Notes under the pieces: model-generated
The model's input: only the letters and a program-made list of their open reading frames with translations
The model's database searches: none
What the model was told of the DNA's origin: nothing
In this document: in pieces, positions 48,292 through 59,261 of the stretch
Numbering within the stretch: the stretch's first letter is position 1
Layout: each line of letters begins with the position of its first letter
Made by a program: the position numbers and the translations under genes
NCBI RefSeq assembly: GCF_002764115.1
Contig: NZ_CP017940.1
Span: 3,136,501-3,200,500, forward strand
Origin: Phyllobacterium zundukense
GTDB taxonomy: Bacteria; Pseudomonadota; Alphaproteobacteria; Rhizobiales; Rhizobiaceae
Reading direction: 5' to 3'
DNA length: 64,000 nt

Positions 48292-48312
48292 AGCGGGATC
48301 CAGAGCCTTCCC

Positions 48313-48795
48313 TTAAATGAGACGTTCGAGCGGTCCGGCCGGGAGCGACAACTGCAGCCCCTTGGCGAAAATGACCCAGACGATGAATGACAGAACGATG
48401 CCGATCGGAATCGTCATCCACAACGGGCCCTTGCCAAAAGCGCGCGCAGTGGCGGCAAACAGCAGTGCGGTCGCGATGGCAAAGCCAGTGATATGGAGGA
48501 GCAGCATCTGAGCGGCCAGGCCGCCGATGACCCAGATAACAGGCTGAATTTCCTGTTCTTCGCGTTCGGGAAAATCGCCGCGCATCGCTTCGAAGGCCGT
48601 CCAGATCGCCAGGACAAACAAACATCCAGCAATGGTATAGGGAAACGCCGACGGACCGATTCTCGTCGCGCTTCCGCCATGGGCCGTTGCCGTGCTGTAA
48701 ACGATGACCGCCGCAAGTATCGCAATAACGGCGGCAATGACCAGCGCCGCCCTGTCGGGGCGGCGCTCTTCGGAAGACGGTGACTCTTGCGTCAT
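48313..48795 (-). CDS. tctB: Tripartite tricarboxylate transporter small membrane subunit TctB
   Basis: The 160-residue protein has four transmembrane helices near residues 16-34, 48-65, 86-116 and 128-150, the usual TctB layout with a RIGPSAFPYTIAG loop. It is the small membrane partner of TctA. Its ATG overlaps the tctC stop (ATGA at 48792-48795), and it ends 22 bp before tctA. Confidence 0.88.
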   Translation of the reverse strand: MTQESPSSEERRPDRAALVIAAVIAILAAVIVYSTATAHGGSATRIGPSAFPYTIAGCLFVLAIWTAFEAMRGDFPEREEQEIQPVIWVIGGLAAQMLLLHITGFAIATALLFAATARAFGKGPLWMTIPIGIVLSFIVWVIFAKGLQLSLPAGPLERLI

Positions 48796-49742
48796 TTTAC
48801 GAGGCCAATATCTTTCAGGATTGCCGATGTTGCTTCGGTATCCTTTGCCAGCTGTGCCTTGAATGCGTCGCCAGCGAGGTAAGTGTCAGCCCAGCCCTTG
48901 GCCTTGAGCTGATCCTGCCAGCTCTTCGACTTCACCAGCTTTTCAACGTCGGCGCCGATTGCCGCTTCCTGCTCCGCGGAAATGCCGGGGGCAGCAGCGA
49001 CCATGCGCCAGTTCTGGATGGAAACGTCAACGCCAGCTTCCTTGAAGGTCGGAGCATCGATGCCTTCGACCTTGGCATCGCTCGAAATGCCGATGATGCG
49101 CAGGGCCCCCGACTTGATCTGCGATTCGAATTCGCCATAACCGGAAATGCCGACTGTAACCTGGCCACCAAGGATAGCAGCCAATGCTTCGCCGCCACCG
49201 GAGAAGGCGATGTAATTGACCTTCGTCGGGTCAACTCCTGCGGCCTTTGCGATCAGGCCAGCAGTGATGTGGTCGGTACCACCTGCAGAACCACCACCCC
49301 ACGATACGGCGCCTGGATCGGCTTTCAGCTTCTCGACGAGGTCGGCCATGGACTTGATCGGCGACGCGGCTGGAACGACCAGCGCTTCAAACTCGCCGGT
49401 CAGACGCGCAATCGGCGTAACCTGATCGAGTGTGACCGGCGAGGCATTGGTCAAGATCGCGCCGACCATGACATAGCCGCCAACGATGAGCTGCGATGGA
49501 TCACCCTTGGCCGAGTTGGCAAACTGCGCGAGGCCAATCGTACCACCGGCACCCGGCACATTGACGACCTGAACGCTGCCGGAGATTTTCTCGTCCTGCA
49601 GGGCGGTCTGGATTGTGCGCGCGGTCTGGTCCCAACCGCCGCCTGGAGCTGCAGGAGCCATGATCTTGTAGTCGGCGGCAAAAGCCTGACCGGACAGAAC
49701 CATCGCTCCGGCAGCAACGAAAGCAAGCAACATCTTACGCAT
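48792..49742 (-). CDS. tctC: Tripartite tricarboxylate transporter substrate-binding protein TctC
   Basis: The 316-residue periplasmic receptor has a signal peptide ([18 protein letters not shown] ... AFA) and the Bug/TctC fold: [17 protein letters not shown] near residue 31, [35 protein letters not shown] and [20 protein letters not shown]. Ligands of this large family are usually organic acids such as citrate or aromatic carboxylates; the substrate cannot be told here. The ATG at 49742 follows GGAGGA. Upstream codons were rejected. The 235 bp before it, up to trmB, hold no gene and should contain the operon promoter. Confidence 0.92.
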   Translation of the reverse strand: MRKMLLAFVAAGAMVLSGQAFAADYKIMAPAAPGGGWDQTARTIQTALQDEKISGSVQVVNVPGAGGTIGLAQFANSAKGDPSQLIVGGYVMVGAILTNASPVTLDQVTPIARLTGEFEALVVPAASPIKSMADLVEKLKADPGAVSWGGGSAGGTDHITAGLIAKAAGVDPTKVNYIAFSGGGEALAAILGGQVTVGISGYGEFESQIKSGALRIIGISSDAKVEGIDAPTFKEAGVDVSIQNWRMVAAAPGISAEQEAAIGADVEKLVKSKSWQDQLKAKGWADTYLAGDAFKAQLAKDTEATSAILKDIGLVK

Positions 49743-49977
49743 TCTGGAAGTCCTCCCATGACGGCCATCGGCCATCGATTTTTGATAGGTCTCTGAAGAA
49801 GCGGGAAGGTGCCGAAAGTCAAAGCTGGTTGGCAAACGAAACCAAACCCCAGACTTGACGATATGAATGTATGGACAGCCTCCCAGCAGTCTCCTCATCC
49901 GTAAAATGATACTAGAAAACTGTCAGGAAGCTGTCACGCGAAATGCAAAACAAATTGAAGGGGAGCAGAGATACGTC

Positions 49978-50682
49978 CTAACGCCGCAGGAACGTCAGAT
50001 AGGCGCCGATCCTGCCTTCACGATGCGCCTTTTGTTCGTAGCGCGTGCCGGGCCATGCCTCATAGGGCGTGTGCCAATCGGCTGAAGTCTCGGCTTGCCA
50101 TTCGAATTCGTCGTGGGCACGGCAATGCTGCAGTGTCCAGTTCACATAAGTATCGATATCCGAGGCAAAACGGAAACGGCTTCCTGATTTCAGGACCCGG
50201 GCAAAGCGGTCGAGATTTTTTTGGCTGACGAAGCGGCGCTTCCAGTGTTTCTTCTTCGGCCAGGGGTCCGGGTAGAACAGATCGATGCCGTCCAACGAAG
50301 CAGCCGGTAGCCAGTCGAGTACCTGCGTTGCGTCGTCATCGTAGAGGCTGATGTTCTGCAAGGGATTTTCGTGCAGATCGACAACCAGCTTCGCCATGCT
50401 GTTGACGAAAGGCTCGACGCCGATAAATCCGGATTTGGGGCAGCGCGATGCTTCATGCAACAGATGCTCACCGCCGCCAAAGCCGATCTCCATCCGCACC
50501 ACCTCGACCTCCGCAGTAAACAGACTGCGAAGGTCGGCGGGTGCCGGTGTGGTCAGATCGAGTTTGAGCAGCGGCAGCAATTCATCGCGGATCGAACGCT
50601 GCATAGGGCGCAGCGTCTTACCGCTTCTTCTGCCGAAGAATGCTTCCGTAGAACGTTCGCGCCTTGGTTCACTCATGGGCAT
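49978..50682 (-). CDS. trmB: tRNA (guanine(46)-N7)-methyltransferase
   Basis: TrmB makes m7G46 in the variable loop of tRNA. The 234-residue protein has the SAM motif [15 protein letters not shown] near residue 64, [17 protein letters not shown] near 135 (the PDPWPKxxHxKRR signature) and the C-terminal [17 protein letters not shown]. The start may be ATG 50682 or 50676. It is 16 bp downstream of metK and probably shares its transcript. Confidence 0.95.
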   Translation of the reverse strand: MPMSEPRRERSTEAFFGRRSGKTLRPMQRSIRDELLPLLKLDLTTPAPADLRSLFTAEVEVVRMEIGFGGGEHLLHEASRCPKSGFIGVEPFVNSMAKLVVDLHENPLQNISLYDDDATQVLDWLPAASLDGIDLFYPDPWPKKKHWKRRFVSQKNLDRFARVLKSGSRFRFASDIDTYVNWTLQHCRAHDEFEWQAETSADWHTPYEAWPGTRYEQKAHREGRIGAYLTFLRR

Positions 50683-50697
50683 GGATGCAATGGCCGC

Positions 50698-51963
50698 TCA
50701 AGCGGCCAGAGCGGACTTCAGCTGCTTTGCCAGATCGGTCTTCTCCCAGGAGAAGGAACCGTCACGGCCCGGCTTGCGGCCAAAATGACCATAGGCGGAC
50801 GTCTTGGCGTAGATCGGCTTGTTGAGGTCGAGGTGTTTGCGGATGCCGGTAGGCGAAAGATCCATGACCTTGCGCAGGGCAGCTTCGACCGCATCCTCCT
50901 TCACGTTACCCGTTCCGTGCAGGTCAACGTAAACCGAAAGAGGCTGGGCGACACCGATCGCATAGGAAAGCTGGATCGTGCAACGGTCGGCAAAGCCGGC
51001 GGCAACGACGTTCTTTGCAAGGTAGCGTGCAGCATAAGCGGCAGAACGGTCGACCTTGGTTGTGTCCTTGCCGGAAAACGCGCCGCCGCCATGGGGAGCT
51101 GCACCACCATAGGTGTCGACAATGATCTTGCGGCCGGTCAGGCCGGCATCACCATCCGGACCGCCGATGACGAACTTGCCGGTCGGGTTGATGTACCAGA
51201 CGCAATCGTCGGCAATCTTCAGGTCGCCCAGAGCTTCACGAATGTAAGGCTCGACAACCTTGCGAACCTTCGTGGAATCCCAGCTCGCATCGAGATGCTG
51301 TGTCGACAGAACGATCTGCGTGGTTTCGGCTGCAACGCCATTGATGTAGCGGACTGTGACCTGGCTCTTGGCATCCGGTCCAAGTTTGCCGGCATCGCCT
51401 TCACCCTTGTGACGGGCAGCAGCCAAAAGCTCGAGAATCTTGTGGGAGTAATAGATCGGAGCAGGCATGAGGTCCGGTGTTTCACGGCAGGCATAACCGA
51501 ACATGATGCCCTGATCGCCCGCACCTTCTTCGCCCTGGCGATCGGCCGCATTGTCGACGCCCTGTGCAATGTCCGCGGACTGCGGGTGCAAGAGGACCTC
51601 GATCTTCGCGGTCTTCCAGTTGAAGCCGTCCTGCTCATAGCCGATATCGCGAATGGCACGGCGGGCAGCCGCGCGGAACCGCGATGGATTGATCACCGGA
51701 TGGCCCTTGGCATCCTTGATCACCACACCGCTCTTGTCCTTCTTCAGAAGCGTGTCCGGCACACGCACCTCACCGGCGATTACAACGCGGTTGGTGGTTG
51801 CCAGGGTTTCGCAAGCGATACGCACAGTCCACGGATCAACACCCGTCTTCTTTGCCTCTTTATAGATCATGTCTACGATTTCATCGGAAATGCGGTCACA
51901 GACCTTGTCTGGATGACCCTCCGATACAGACTCACTGGTAAAAAGATATGAACTGCGTGTCAC
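50698..51963 (-). CDS. metK: S-adenosylmethionine synthetase
   Basis: MetK makes SAM from methionine and ATP. The 421-residue protein has [18 protein letters not shown] at the N-terminus, the [12 protein letters not shown] loop and the [19 protein letters not shown] phosphate-binding block. It is of the longer alphaproteobacterial type. The GTG at 51963, read as [13 protein letters not shown], follows GAGGGG; the longer frame upstream was rejected. A strong hairpin lies in its leader. Confidence 0.96.
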   Translation of the reverse strand: MTRSSYLFTSESVSEGHPDKVCDRISDEIVDMIYKEAKKTGVDPWTVRIACETLATTNRVVIAGEVRVPDTLLKKDKSGVVIKDAKGHPVINPSRFRAAARRAIRDIGYEQDGFNWKTAKIEVLLHPQSADIAQGVDNAADRQGEEGAGDQGIMFGYACRETPDLMPAPIYYSHKILELLAAARHKGEGDAGKLGPDAKSQVTVRYINGVAAETTQIVLSTQHLDASWDSTKVRKVVEPYIREALGDLKIADDCVWYINPTGKFVIGGPDGDAGLTGRKIIVDTYGGAAPHGGGAFSGKDTTKVDRSAAYAARYLAKNVVAAGFADRCTIQLSYAIGVAQPLSVYVDLHGTGNVKEDAVEAALRKVMDLSPTGIRKHLDLNKPIYAKTSAYGHFGRKPGRDGSFSWEKTDLAKQLKSALAA

Positions 51964-51993
51964 GGGGAACCCCTCTTGAAAGCAAACGAACAC

Positions 51994-52015
51994 CCGCCCG
52001 GCAAAGCCCGGGCGG
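51994..52015 (-). promoter_or_regulatory. Strong hairpin in the metK leader
   Basis: CCGCCCGG and CCGGGCGG form a perfect 8-bp GC stem with a six-base loop, about 30 nt before the metK GTG. No T tract follows, so it is not an ordinary terminator. The sequence around it does not match the SAM-II or SAM/SAH consensus that I know. It could affect metK translation or be the end of the upstream transcript. Confidence 0.45.
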
Positions 52016-52142
52016 AGCTGCGTAGTCTTTGCCAAGGTCGAGAGGATCAGTCAATTGCTTTCATTTTCAAACAATCGGCACTTTGAGAATTTTTTTCTAA
52101 AGCTCGGGACGAGCCTGCAGCGATCAGGAGCGTTTCAGTCGA

Positions 52143-52553
52143 TTATTCTTCCTCGTCACCCAATGTGCGCACGAGGTCGAGAATCTTCCGCCTGATCTTG
52201 GCATCCGTTATCTTTGCGAATGCGCGAGCGAGCTGGATGCCCTCCGAGCTGTTTAGAAAGCCGACGACATAGGTGGTCTCGCTCTCTTCATCGAATCCCT
52301 TTGGTTTGTCGGACTGGCCGGGCATGTCGTCAAAGAAAAAGGTGACCGGCACGTTGAGAATGTTGCCGATGGCCTGCAATCGGCTGGCGCCGACACGGTT
52401 CATACCCTTTTCGTATTTCTGGATTTGCTGAAATGTTATTCCAAGGCTGTCACCAAGCTTTTCCTGGCTCAAACCGATCATGTTGCGTCGCAATCGAATC
52501 CGCGCTCCGACGTGCACGTCTACTGGATTAGGTCTCTTTTTATTATCAGACAT
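52143..52553 (-). CDS. XRE-family transcriptional regulator
   Basis: The 136-residue protein has a Cro/C1-type helix-turn-helix at residues ~15-70 (RIRLRRNMIGLSQEKLGDSLGITFQQIQKYEKG) and an alpha-helical C-terminal part ending in DEEE. It resembles the small XRE regulators that lie beside metK and lnt in many Rhizobiales, from memory. Its targets are unknown; autoregulation is likely. About 180 bp separate it from metK and 100 bp from lnt. Confidence 0.9.
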   Translation of the reverse strand: MSDNKKRPNPVDVHVGARIRLRRNMIGLSQEKLGDSLGITFQQIQKYEKGMNRVGASRLQAIGNILNVPVTFFFDDMPGQSDKPKGFDEESETTYVVGFLNSSEGIQLARAFAKITDAKIRRKILDLVRTLGDEEE

Positions 52554-52653
52554 GAAAATCTCATTCGTATGAAATGGGGCTGAAAATGAATTTTATCACC
52601 AATATATCAACGGGCCAAATATGGCGTTATTCGACAGGGCAACGTCAGAAATG

Positions 52654-54243
52654 TCAACCAACCCTTGTCCTCTGGCGCAAAAAATACGCCAGCGTTGCAA
52701 TCAGAACCATGCCAATTACAACCCAGAATTGATACCAACGAGAATCTTCGCTCAGCGGTAGCTGCACCTTCCCAGGAAGCGTCACATCCACCACGCCGAC
52801 AGCGTCAAGTGCGAGTGCGTCGATGATTCGACCGTAGGGATCGACAACGCCGGAAAGGCCATTATTGGCCGCCCGAACAAGGGGGAGTCCCTGCTCAACT
52901 GCGCGCAACTGCGCCTGCCGGAAGTGCTGGTAGGGACCGGGTGTGTCGCCATACCATGCGTCGTTGGTTACATTGACGATCGCATCTGCCGGGGGACCTT
53001 GATAGGCCATTTCGGCCGGGAAAATTGCTTCGTAGCAGATCAGCGGCAATGCATTGAAGCCGTCCAGGACCGGAAGCGAGCGCCGGGTCGTCGCGGCAGT
53101 AAATCCGCCCGGCAATTCAACGACTTCGCTGACGCCAAGTTTGCGCAGAATACTCTCCAGCGGCACGTATTCACCAAAAGGAACGAGATGAACCTTGTCC
53201 GCGGCACCAGTAATTTCGCCATCGCTATCGATGGCATAAATCGAATTATAGTAGAGCGGGTCTTCGTTGCCGCTCGGCTCCTCCATGCGGATAGCACCCG
53301 CAAGCAGAACCTGTCCGTCCTTCAGCACATCGGCAATGCTCTTCAGCGCTTCCGGCGCCTTTGTCAGGATGTAGGGAACCGAGGTTTCCGGCCAGATGAT
53401 TACCTGAGGCTGGGGCTTACCATCCTTCGGTGCTTCTCCGGTCATGGCAAGGAACTTATCGAAGATGCCCTGCCGGGCATTGGCGTCCCATTTGAGGTCC
53501 TGGGCAATCGACGGTTGTACGATGCGAACCTGCGGCCCCTTGGCTTCGACCGTGGCGGTCCCGAGGCGATAGACACCGAACCCGACATGAGCGCAGACCA
53601 GGATAAGGGCAAGAACCAGGCCGGTCTTCAGATCGCGGCGATCCGCAAACAAGGCCGGCATGGCAAAGACGATAACGGCCAGCGCATTCATCCCCATTAA
53701 TCCGACAATGATGGACGATTGCATCAGCACCGGCACCGGCATGGCTGCATAACCTACGGCATTCCACGGGAAGCCGGTAAGGACAAAGGACCGCAACCAT
53801 TCGGCCATGCCGAAACCAAAGGCAAGAGCCAGAACACGGCCAAGGCCATCACTCCAAAACAGGCGGGCGAGTGCAGCGGCAAAAGCATAAAAGAAGGCAA
53901 GTAAGGCAGGCACGCCTAAAACGGCGAAGGGAATGGCCCAGGCAAAATTTTCCGCATCCACAAGCAGCGCGTTACCGATCCACCAGAGGCCGAAGACGAA
54001 ATAACCAAAACCGAACCACCAGCCAACCATGGCAGCGGGCAGCAATCGGCGGACTGGACCGGAGCCAGCATTGTCGACGGCGCCGTCGATCAGCCAGACG
54101 AGGACCGGGAACGAAATAAAACAAACGGCAAAAAAGTCATAGGGAGGAAGCGCGAAGCTCGCCAGCGCTCCCATGAGGAAGGCCAGAGCAACACGTTTCC
54201 AGCCTGACAGGAGAATGACCTTGCCGGCCAGCCGTTGGATCAT
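52654..54243 (-). CDS. lnt: Apolipoprotein N-acyltransferase
   Basis: Lnt adds the third acyl chain to outer-membrane lipoproteins. The 529-residue protein has 6-7 N-terminal membrane helices and a periplasmic nitrilase domain. The catalytic glutamate is in VIIWPETSVPYI, the lysine in DKVHLVPFGEYVP and the cysteine in LICYEAIFP. A last transmembrane helix lies at the C-terminus. ATG 54243 follows GGTGGGG; several upstream GTG codons and a TTG at 54300 are less likely. It is 57 bp downstream of the corC gene. Confidence 0.94.
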   Translation of the reverse strand: MIQRLAGKVILLSGWKRVALAFLMGALASFALPPYDFFAVCFISFPVLVWLIDGAVDNAGSGPVRRLLPAAMVGWWFGFGYFVFGLWWIGNALLVDAENFAWAIPFAVLGVPALLAFFYAFAAALARLFWSDGLGRVLALAFGFGMAEWLRSFVLTGFPWNAVGYAAMPVPVLMQSSIIVGLMGMNALAVIVFAMPALFADRRDLKTGLVLALILVCAHVGFGVYRLGTATVEAKGPQVRIVQPSIAQDLKWDANARQGIFDKFLAMTGEAPKDGKPQPQVIIWPETSVPYILTKAPEALKSIADVLKDGQVLLAGAIRMEEPSGNEDPLYYNSIYAIDSDGEITGAADKVHLVPFGEYVPLESILRKLGVSEVVELPGGFTAATTRRSLPVLDGFNALPLICYEAIFPAEMAYQGPPADAIVNVTNDAWYGDTPGPYQHFRQAQLRAVEQGLPLVRAANNGLSGVVDPYGRIIDALALDAVGVVDVTLPGKVQLPLSEDSRWYQFWVVIGMVLIATLAYFLRQRTRVG

Positions 54244-54300
54244 GCCATGCCCCACCACTTCTGATTTCTTCTCAGTCTTAAAGGGTGAGACTTGCGCCAA

Positions 54301-55389
54301 TCATTCGTCCGTTTCCGCCGGCTCGTCAGCCACGCCTTGCCGCGTCCCCCGGGGGCGACGTTCGGCATGGCGCAAGGGCACGATCCGAACCTTGCGTATA
54401 CGGCGAGGATCGGCTTCCAGCACGTGGAACTCATACCCAGGTACAGCCTGCACCATCTCGCCACGTACCGGAATGCGTCCGAGAATCGAAAAGATCAGCC
54501 CGCCAACGGTATCGACATCCTCGCCATGTTCACCAATGACAAATCCGGAGCCGATTTTTTCCGAGACTTCATCCAGATCGGCCCGGGCATCGGCGATAAA
54601 CACGCCTTCCGGCTCTTCGACGATCATCACTTCATCGTCGTCATGTTCATCCTCGATGTTGCCAACGACCATTTCCACGATATCTTCCAGCGAAACCAGA
54701 CCGTCGGTCCCGCCATATTCGTCGATGACCAGGGCAATCTGAATGCGTTGCGCCTGCATGCGCCCCATCAGGTCGCTCGCAAGCATCGATGGGGGTACGA
54801 AGAGAACCGGCCGCATCAGGCTCAATTCGGAAATCGTCCTGGTGAGATCGACGTTGGAAAGATTGAACTTCGCGGTAACCGGCGCCTTCGGCGTGCGCGC
54901 GGCCGACTTGCGCGGCGCTTTCACCCTCGAAATCTTGGTGATGTGATTGACGACATCACGGATGTGCACCATGCCGCGCGGATCATCCAGCGTTTCCGCA
55001 AAGACCGGCATGCGCGAATGGCCAGACTTCTCGAACATTTCCAGAAGGTCGCCGAGCGTCGTGGTGATGTCCACCGCTTCGATATCGGCACGCGGGATCA
55101 TCACATCCTCGACCCGCAATTCGCGCAGACGCAGGATATTGTGCAGCATGGCGCGTTCTTCGGGCGAAAACGCCGCGTCGCCATGATGATCCTCTGCCAG
55201 CGCCGCATCGAGGTCTTCCCTGAGGGATGTTCCCGGGCGAGCGCGCAGAAATGGAAAAAGGGTAGAAAGAAGCGAGCGCTTTTCTTGGCCTTGCGCTCTG
55301 GTGATACTTTGCCCTTCGGCATCACTCTCCTGCCCGGCTATTCCCCTGGAGGGTGCGGCAGGATCGTTCTGGTGCGACGTGTCAGACAT
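54301..55389 (-). CDS. corC: CorC/HlyC-type CBS-domain protein
   Basis: The 362-residue protein has two CBS domains (VEDVMIPRADIEAVDI ... RMPVFAETLD and LVIDEYGGTDGLVSLEDIVE), then a transporter-associated CorC_HlyC domain (SEKIGSGFVIGEHGEDVDT ... GYEFHVLEADPRRI). It lacks the N-terminal membrane domain of the long HlyC relatives, so it is the soluble CorC type linked to magnesium and cobalt efflux in enterics. It lies between ybeY and lnt, as in many alphaproteobacteria. The stop overlaps no gene. Confidence 0.9.
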   Translation of the reverse strand: MSDTSHQNDPAAPSRGIAGQESDAEGQSITRAQGQEKRSLLSTLFPFLRARPGTSLREDLDAALAEDHHGDAAFSPEERAMLHNILRLRELRVEDVMIPRADIEAVDITTTLGDLLEMFEKSGHSRMPVFAETLDDPRGMVHIRDVVNHITKISRVKAPRKSAARTPKAPVTAKFNLSNVDLTRTISELSLMRPVLFVPPSMLASDLMGRMQAQRIQIALVIDEYGGTDGLVSLEDIVEMVVGNIEDEHDDDEVMIVEEPEGVFIADARADLDEVSEKIGSGFVIGEHGEDVDTVGGLIFSILGRIPVRGEMVQAVPGYEFHVLEADPRRIRKVRIVPLRHAERRPRGTRQGVADEPAETDE

Positions 55390-55394
55390 GGTCC

Positions 55395-55892
55395 TCAATC
55401 GAATTGATCGTCAATGACGGATAGCGCATATGGGTCCGGGATTGCAAGGCGCCCCAGAATTTTGCGCTCCAGTCCTTCCATCTCCTCCGCCTCGGCTTCG
55501 GTCAGGTGATCATAGCCGAGTAGATGCAGAAATCCATGGACGATGAGATGCATCAGGTGGTGATCGAAGGGTTTGTCCTCATCGACCGCTTCGCGCTCCA
55601 CCGTTTCCCGGGCAATGACGATATCGCCAAGCATGGGCCCCGGCTTCTGACCGGGTTTCAAGGTGAACGCCGGAAACGACAGGACGTTGGTCGGCTTGTC
55701 CTTGTCGCGCCAGTCATTGTTGAGTTCCTTGATCGCCGCGTCATCGGTAAAGACCAGGCTGAGCTCGCTCTCGGGCTGATCGCCCCGGTCAAGTTCTTCC
55801 CACGCAGCGGAAATGGCACTGGTCGACAATTGCCGAAGGCTGGACTCAGCCGCCCAGCCTTCCGCTTCAACCAATATGTCGATATCAATCAC
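55395..55892 (-). CDS. ybeY: Endoribonuclease YbeY
   Basis: YbeY is a single-strand metallo-endoribonuclease for 16S 3'-end maturation and ribosome quality control. The 165-residue protein has the zinc-binding [15 protein letters not shown] (H-x3-H-x5-H) near residue 125 and the TNVLSFPAF strand. The start is GTG 55892, without a good ribosome-binding site, 17 bp after phoH. Coupled translation is likely. Confidence 0.95.
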   Translation of the reverse strand: MIDIDILVEAEGWAAESSLRQLSTSAISAAWEELDRGDQPESELSLVFTDDAAIKELNNDWRDKDKPTNVLSFPAFTLKPGQKPGPMLGDIVIARETVEREAVDEDKPFDHHLMHLIVHGFLHLLGYDHLTEAEAEEMEGLERKILGRLAIPDPYALSVIDDQFD

Positions 55893-55909
55893 GGTGGTGT
55901 CGCCAAGCT

Positions 55910-56929
55910 CTAGGGCTTGGCGCCTTCCTTGTCATAGGCCCGGACTATTGCCGCGACGAGCGGATGACGCACCACGTCAACGTCCGTGAACCGGACGGTG
56001 ACGATGCCGCTCACACCGTCGAGGATCCTCAGCGCTTCCACGAGGCCGGATTTCTGGCCGGGCGGCAAGTCGATCTGGCTCGGATCGCCCGTGATGATCA
56101 TACGTCCGTTTTCGCCGAGACGCGTCAGGAACATCTTCATCTGCATGGCCGTCGTGTTCTGCGCTTCATCGAGAATGATCGCCGAATGGGCCAGCGTGCG
56201 GCCACGCATGAACGCGAGCGGTGCAATTTCGATAACGCCGGCAGCGATCGCCCGCTCGACCTTGTCAGCGGGCATCATATCGTAGAGCGCATCGTAAAGC
56301 GGACGCAGATAGGGATCGACCTTTTCCTTCATGTCGCCGGGAAGGAAGCCGAGGCGTTCGCCCGCTTCCACTGCCGGACGCGAGAGGATGATCCGGTCTA
56401 CAAGCCCGCGTTCGAGGAGCATCGCCGCATGAGCGACTGCAAGATAGGTCTTGCCTGTACCGGCCGGCCCGACACCGAACACGAGTTCCGAGCGGTCAAG
56501 CGCGCGCATATAGGCGTCCTGCGTCGGCGTGCGGGCAAAGATCGTCTTCTTGCGGGTCGATATCTGGGCGGCAGCCATCTTGCTCTTGTTTTCCATTGTG
56601 GGGAGCGTCAACTGATCGTCGGCGGCAATCGCCATGCGCAACGCACCATCGACATCGGACGCGGAAATGTCATGGCCCTTCTGCAATTGTTCGTAGAGCT
56701 GGTCGAGTGCCCTGCGCGCCTGTTCGGTGGCGCCTGGCTCACCGCGAATGGCGAGCTGGTTGCCTTTTGAGCGAACATCGACACCCAATTTCTGCTCAAT
56801 ACGGGCAAGATTTTCATCAAACTGGCCGAACAGCGCACTCGCCAGCCGGTTGTTATCAAATGTCAGTACGATATGCGCCAGATCCGAGGCTCCCGAGGGA
56901 GCGGGTTTCAGTTTTTCGGTGGCGTTCAA
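55910..56929 (-). CDS. phoH: PhoH-family ATPase
   Basis: The 339-residue protein has the PhoH ATPase domain with [19 protein letters not shown] near residue 153 (Walker A) and [19 protein letters not shown] near 250 (Walker B). An N-terminal KH-like region lies at 40-90. PhoH proteins often act with YbeY and MiaB neighbours in RNA metabolism; the exact reaction is unknown. The gene lies between miaB and ybeY in the usual order. The start ATG 56929 follows AGGAGAG. Confidence 0.94.
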   Translation of the reverse strand: MNATEKLKPAPSGASDLAHIVLTFDNNRLASALFGQFDENLARIEQKLGVDVRSKGNQLAIRGEPGATEQARRALDQLYEQLQKGHDISASDVDGALRMAIAADDQLTLPTMENKSKMAAAQISTRKKTIFARTPTQDAYMRALDRSELVFGVGPAGTGKTYLAVAHAAMLLERGLVDRIILSRPAVEAGERLGFLPGDMKEKVDPYLRPLYDALYDMMPADKVERAIAAGVIEIAPLAFMRGRTLAHSAIILDEAQNTTAMQMKMFLTRLGENGRMIITGDPSQIDLPPGQKSGLVEALRILDGVSGIVTVRFTDVDVVRHPLVAAIVRAYDKEGAKP

Positions 56930-56958
56930 ACGGCTCTCCTAAAAAAGTGTTCAGCCTT

Positions 56959-58398
56959 TTATATAGTCCCACTGCTCGCCGAGTTCATCTCCCGAACACC
57001 AATCAGACTGTTGGTCCCGGTGTCGATGATTCGCACATTGATAATGTCGCCGATTCCACCGCCGTGTACATCTATAATTACAGGTTGTAACCAGGGAGAT
57101 CGCCCGACCATCTGGCCGGACACCCTTCCGGCCTTTTCAATCAGCACATCCATGGATTTTCCGATAAGGCTGCGCTGGAAAGCGTATTGCTGTTCACTGA
57201 GCAGTGCTTGCAGACGCTGCAACCTCTCATCCTTCACCGCTTCCTCGACATGATTGTCCATATCGGCGCCCGGCGTGCCGGGGCGCGGGGAATATTTGAA
57301 CGAATAGGCCGCGGCGTAGGTGACATCGCGCACGATCTGCATTGTCGCCTCGAAATCTGCTTCCGACTCGCCCGGAAAGCCGACGATGAAGTCACCTGAT
57401 AGTGCGATATCCGATCGGGCGCTGCGAATGCGTTCGATCAGGCGCAGATAATCAGCGCCGGTATGTTTGCGGTTCATCGCCTTGAGAATGCTATCGGAAC
57501 CCGACTGAACCGGCAGATGCAGGTAAGGCATAAGCATATCGAGGTCACGATGCGCATTGATCAGCGTGTCGTCCATGTCGCGCGGATGACTGGTTATATA
57601 GCGCAGGCGTGCAATGCCCGGAATTTCAGCCAATCGATAGAGAAGCTCACCCAATCCCCATTCACGGCCATCCGCGCTCATCCCATGCCAGGCGTTGACA
57701 TTCTGGCCAAGCAGCGTCAGTTCGCGCACGCCCGCATCAGCAAGCTTTTCCGCTTCTTTCAGAATTTGCGCCACGGGTCGCGATACTTCCGAACCACGGG
57801 TATACGGCACCACACAGAAGGTGCAGAACTTGTCGCAGCCCTCCTGCACGGTCAAAAACGCAGTGACGCCGCGGCTTCTCGTTTGTTCTTTTGCCGGTGC
57901 AGGCAAGTGCTCGAATTTATCTTCGATCGCATATTCGGTCTCGACGACGCGTTCGCCCTGACGCACGCGGGCCAGCGCCTGCGGCAGCCGGTGATAGGTC
58001 TGCGGACCGACCACCAGGTCGACGACCGGGGCTCGGCGCGTAATCTCGTCGCCTTCAGCCTGCGCGACACAGCCGGCAACGCCGACAGTCAGCTCGCGGC
58101 CCTCTTTCGCTCGCGCATCCTTCATCTTGCGCAGACGTCCCAGCGCCGAATAAAGCTTTTCCGAAGCTTTCTCGCGAATATGACAGGTATTGATCAGCAC
58201 CAGATCGGCATCATCGGCCGTATCGGTCGGACTATAACCCTCAGCCGCGAGGCTGTCGGTCATGCGCTGGCTGTCATAGACATTCATCTGGCAGCCATAG
58301 GTCTTCACATAGACCTTGCGCGTGTTGGCAAGCGCAGGCGAATGCGTCTGGGATCCGGCAGTGCTGTCCGGCTTATGATTGATGCTGATATCGTCCAT
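56959..58398 (-). CDS. miaB: tRNA-2-methylthio-N6-dimethylallyladenosine synthase
   Basis: MiaB adds a methylthio group to i6A37 of tRNAs. The 479-residue protein has the N-terminal UPF0004 domain with cysteines in [22 protein letters not shown] and GVAGCVAQ. The radical SAM motif is [15 protein letters not shown] near residue 178, and a TRAM domain lies at the C-terminus ([17 protein letters not shown]). Upstream codons of the frame were rejected in favour of ATG 58398. Confidence 0.97.
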   Translation of the reverse strand: MDDISINHKPDSTAGSQTHSPALANTRKVYVKTYGCQMNVYDSQRMTDSLAAEGYSPTDTADDADLVLINTCHIREKASEKLYSALGRLRKMKDARAKEGRELTVGVAGCVAQAEGDEITRRAPVVDLVVGPQTYHRLPQALARVRQGERVVETEYAIEDKFEHLPAPAKEQTRSRGVTAFLTVQEGCDKFCTFCVVPYTRGSEVSRPVAQILKEAEKLADAGVRELTLLGQNVNAWHGMSADGREWGLGELLYRLAEIPGIARLRYITSHPRDMDDTLINAHRDLDMLMPYLHLPVQSGSDSILKAMNRKHTGADYLRLIERIRSARSDIALSGDFIVGFPGESEADFEATMQIVRDVTYAAAYSFKYSPRPGTPGADMDNHVEEAVKDERLQRLQALLSEQQYAFQRSLIGKSMDVLIEKAGRVSGQMVGRSPWLQPVIIDVHGGGIGDIINVRIIDTGTNSLIGVREMNSASSGTI

Positions 58399-58408
58399 GG
58401 GCAGGCTT

Positions 58409-59260
58409 CTAAAGGTTTTTGGTGCCGTTGAGAATAGCCTCGTCGCTGCTTTCCGCTGGGCCGCTGACAGAATCACGGCCCATCAGCGAAGATTGAACCA
58501 TCGCGCGTACCCGGGCTTCCATCGTCCGCGCCAAAGCCTTGCGGTCGCTTTTGCCGTCGATAACAACGGGTTCGCCGAACCACACGTCGACATCGACAGC
58601 ACCCTCCTTCAGAAGGCCGACCAGGCTTGGTCCGAGTGGTACGTCGCCCGGCCAGGCGACGATTGGCCGATGAACGCGGCCCATCGGCATGCCGTGAACG
58701 CGCGTATAGGCGATTGCCACTGGCTGTACGGTGACTGTATCCACATCGGTTTCGCGAATTGCCACCTGCGCAGCGCCGAAAAGCGATGTCTTGAATGGCA
58801 GAACGCGATTGCCGTCGGAGGTTGTGCCCTCGGCGAACAAGACCATGGCATCGCCTGCAGCAAGGCGCGTTGCAATTACACTGGCCTGTTGATGGGTCTT
58901 GCCGCGCTTCTCCCGCTCAATAAAAACCGTACGCTGCAGTTTGGCGAGCATGCCAAACAGCGGCCAATTTGCCACTTCAGCCTTTGCTATGAAGGCCATT
59001 TCACGCAAGGAGCCAAGGATGACAATGTCGGTCCACGATGTGTGATTGGCGGCAAGCAGAAGCGGGCGGCCCTCTGCCATTTCCCCATGCAAATGGATAC
59101 GGAAACCGAGCAGGCGCCTTACGATCCTATGGAAGAGGATCGGCGTGGTCGTGCGCAAACCCAATCCAGTCTTCAAAAATAGATACTGCAAAGGTACGAG
59201 GAAAAGAATGGTGAGGACAAACGCCGTCGCCATCACAGTGAAACGCAACCAGGCCATCAT
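58409..59260 (-). CDS. plsC: 1-acyl-sn-glycerol-3-phosphate acyltransferase
   Basis: PlsC makes phosphatidic acid from lysophosphatidic acid. The 283-residue protein starts with a membrane helix ([20 protein letters not shown]). It carries motif [12 protein letters not shown] near residue 78, FIEREKRG and [15 protein letters not shown] near 147 (acyltransferase motifs II-III). An OlsA-like role in ornithine lipids is an alternative that sequence alone cannot exclude. It starts in the rimI stop region and is 10 bp before miaB. Confidence 0.9.
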   Translation of the reverse strand: MMAWLRFTVMATAFVLTILFLVPLQYLFLKTGLGLRTTTPILFHRIVRRLLGFRIHLHGEMAEGRPLLLAANHTSWTDIVILGSLREMAFIAKAEVANWPLFGMLAKLQRTVFIEREKRGKTHQQASVIATRLAAGDAMVLFAEGTTSDGNRVLPFKTSLFGAAQVAIRETDVDTVTVQPVAIAYTRVHGMPMGRVHRPIVAWPGDVPLGPSLVGLLKEGAVDVDVWFGEPVVIDGKSDRKALARTMEARVRAMVQSSLMGRDSVSGPAESSDEAILNGTKNL

Positions 59261-59261
59261 G

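Noticed and set aside
51964..52142. SAM-II or SAM/SAH riboswitch before metK
   Set aside because: The conserved pseudoknot sequences that I know are absent; only a simple hairpin remains.
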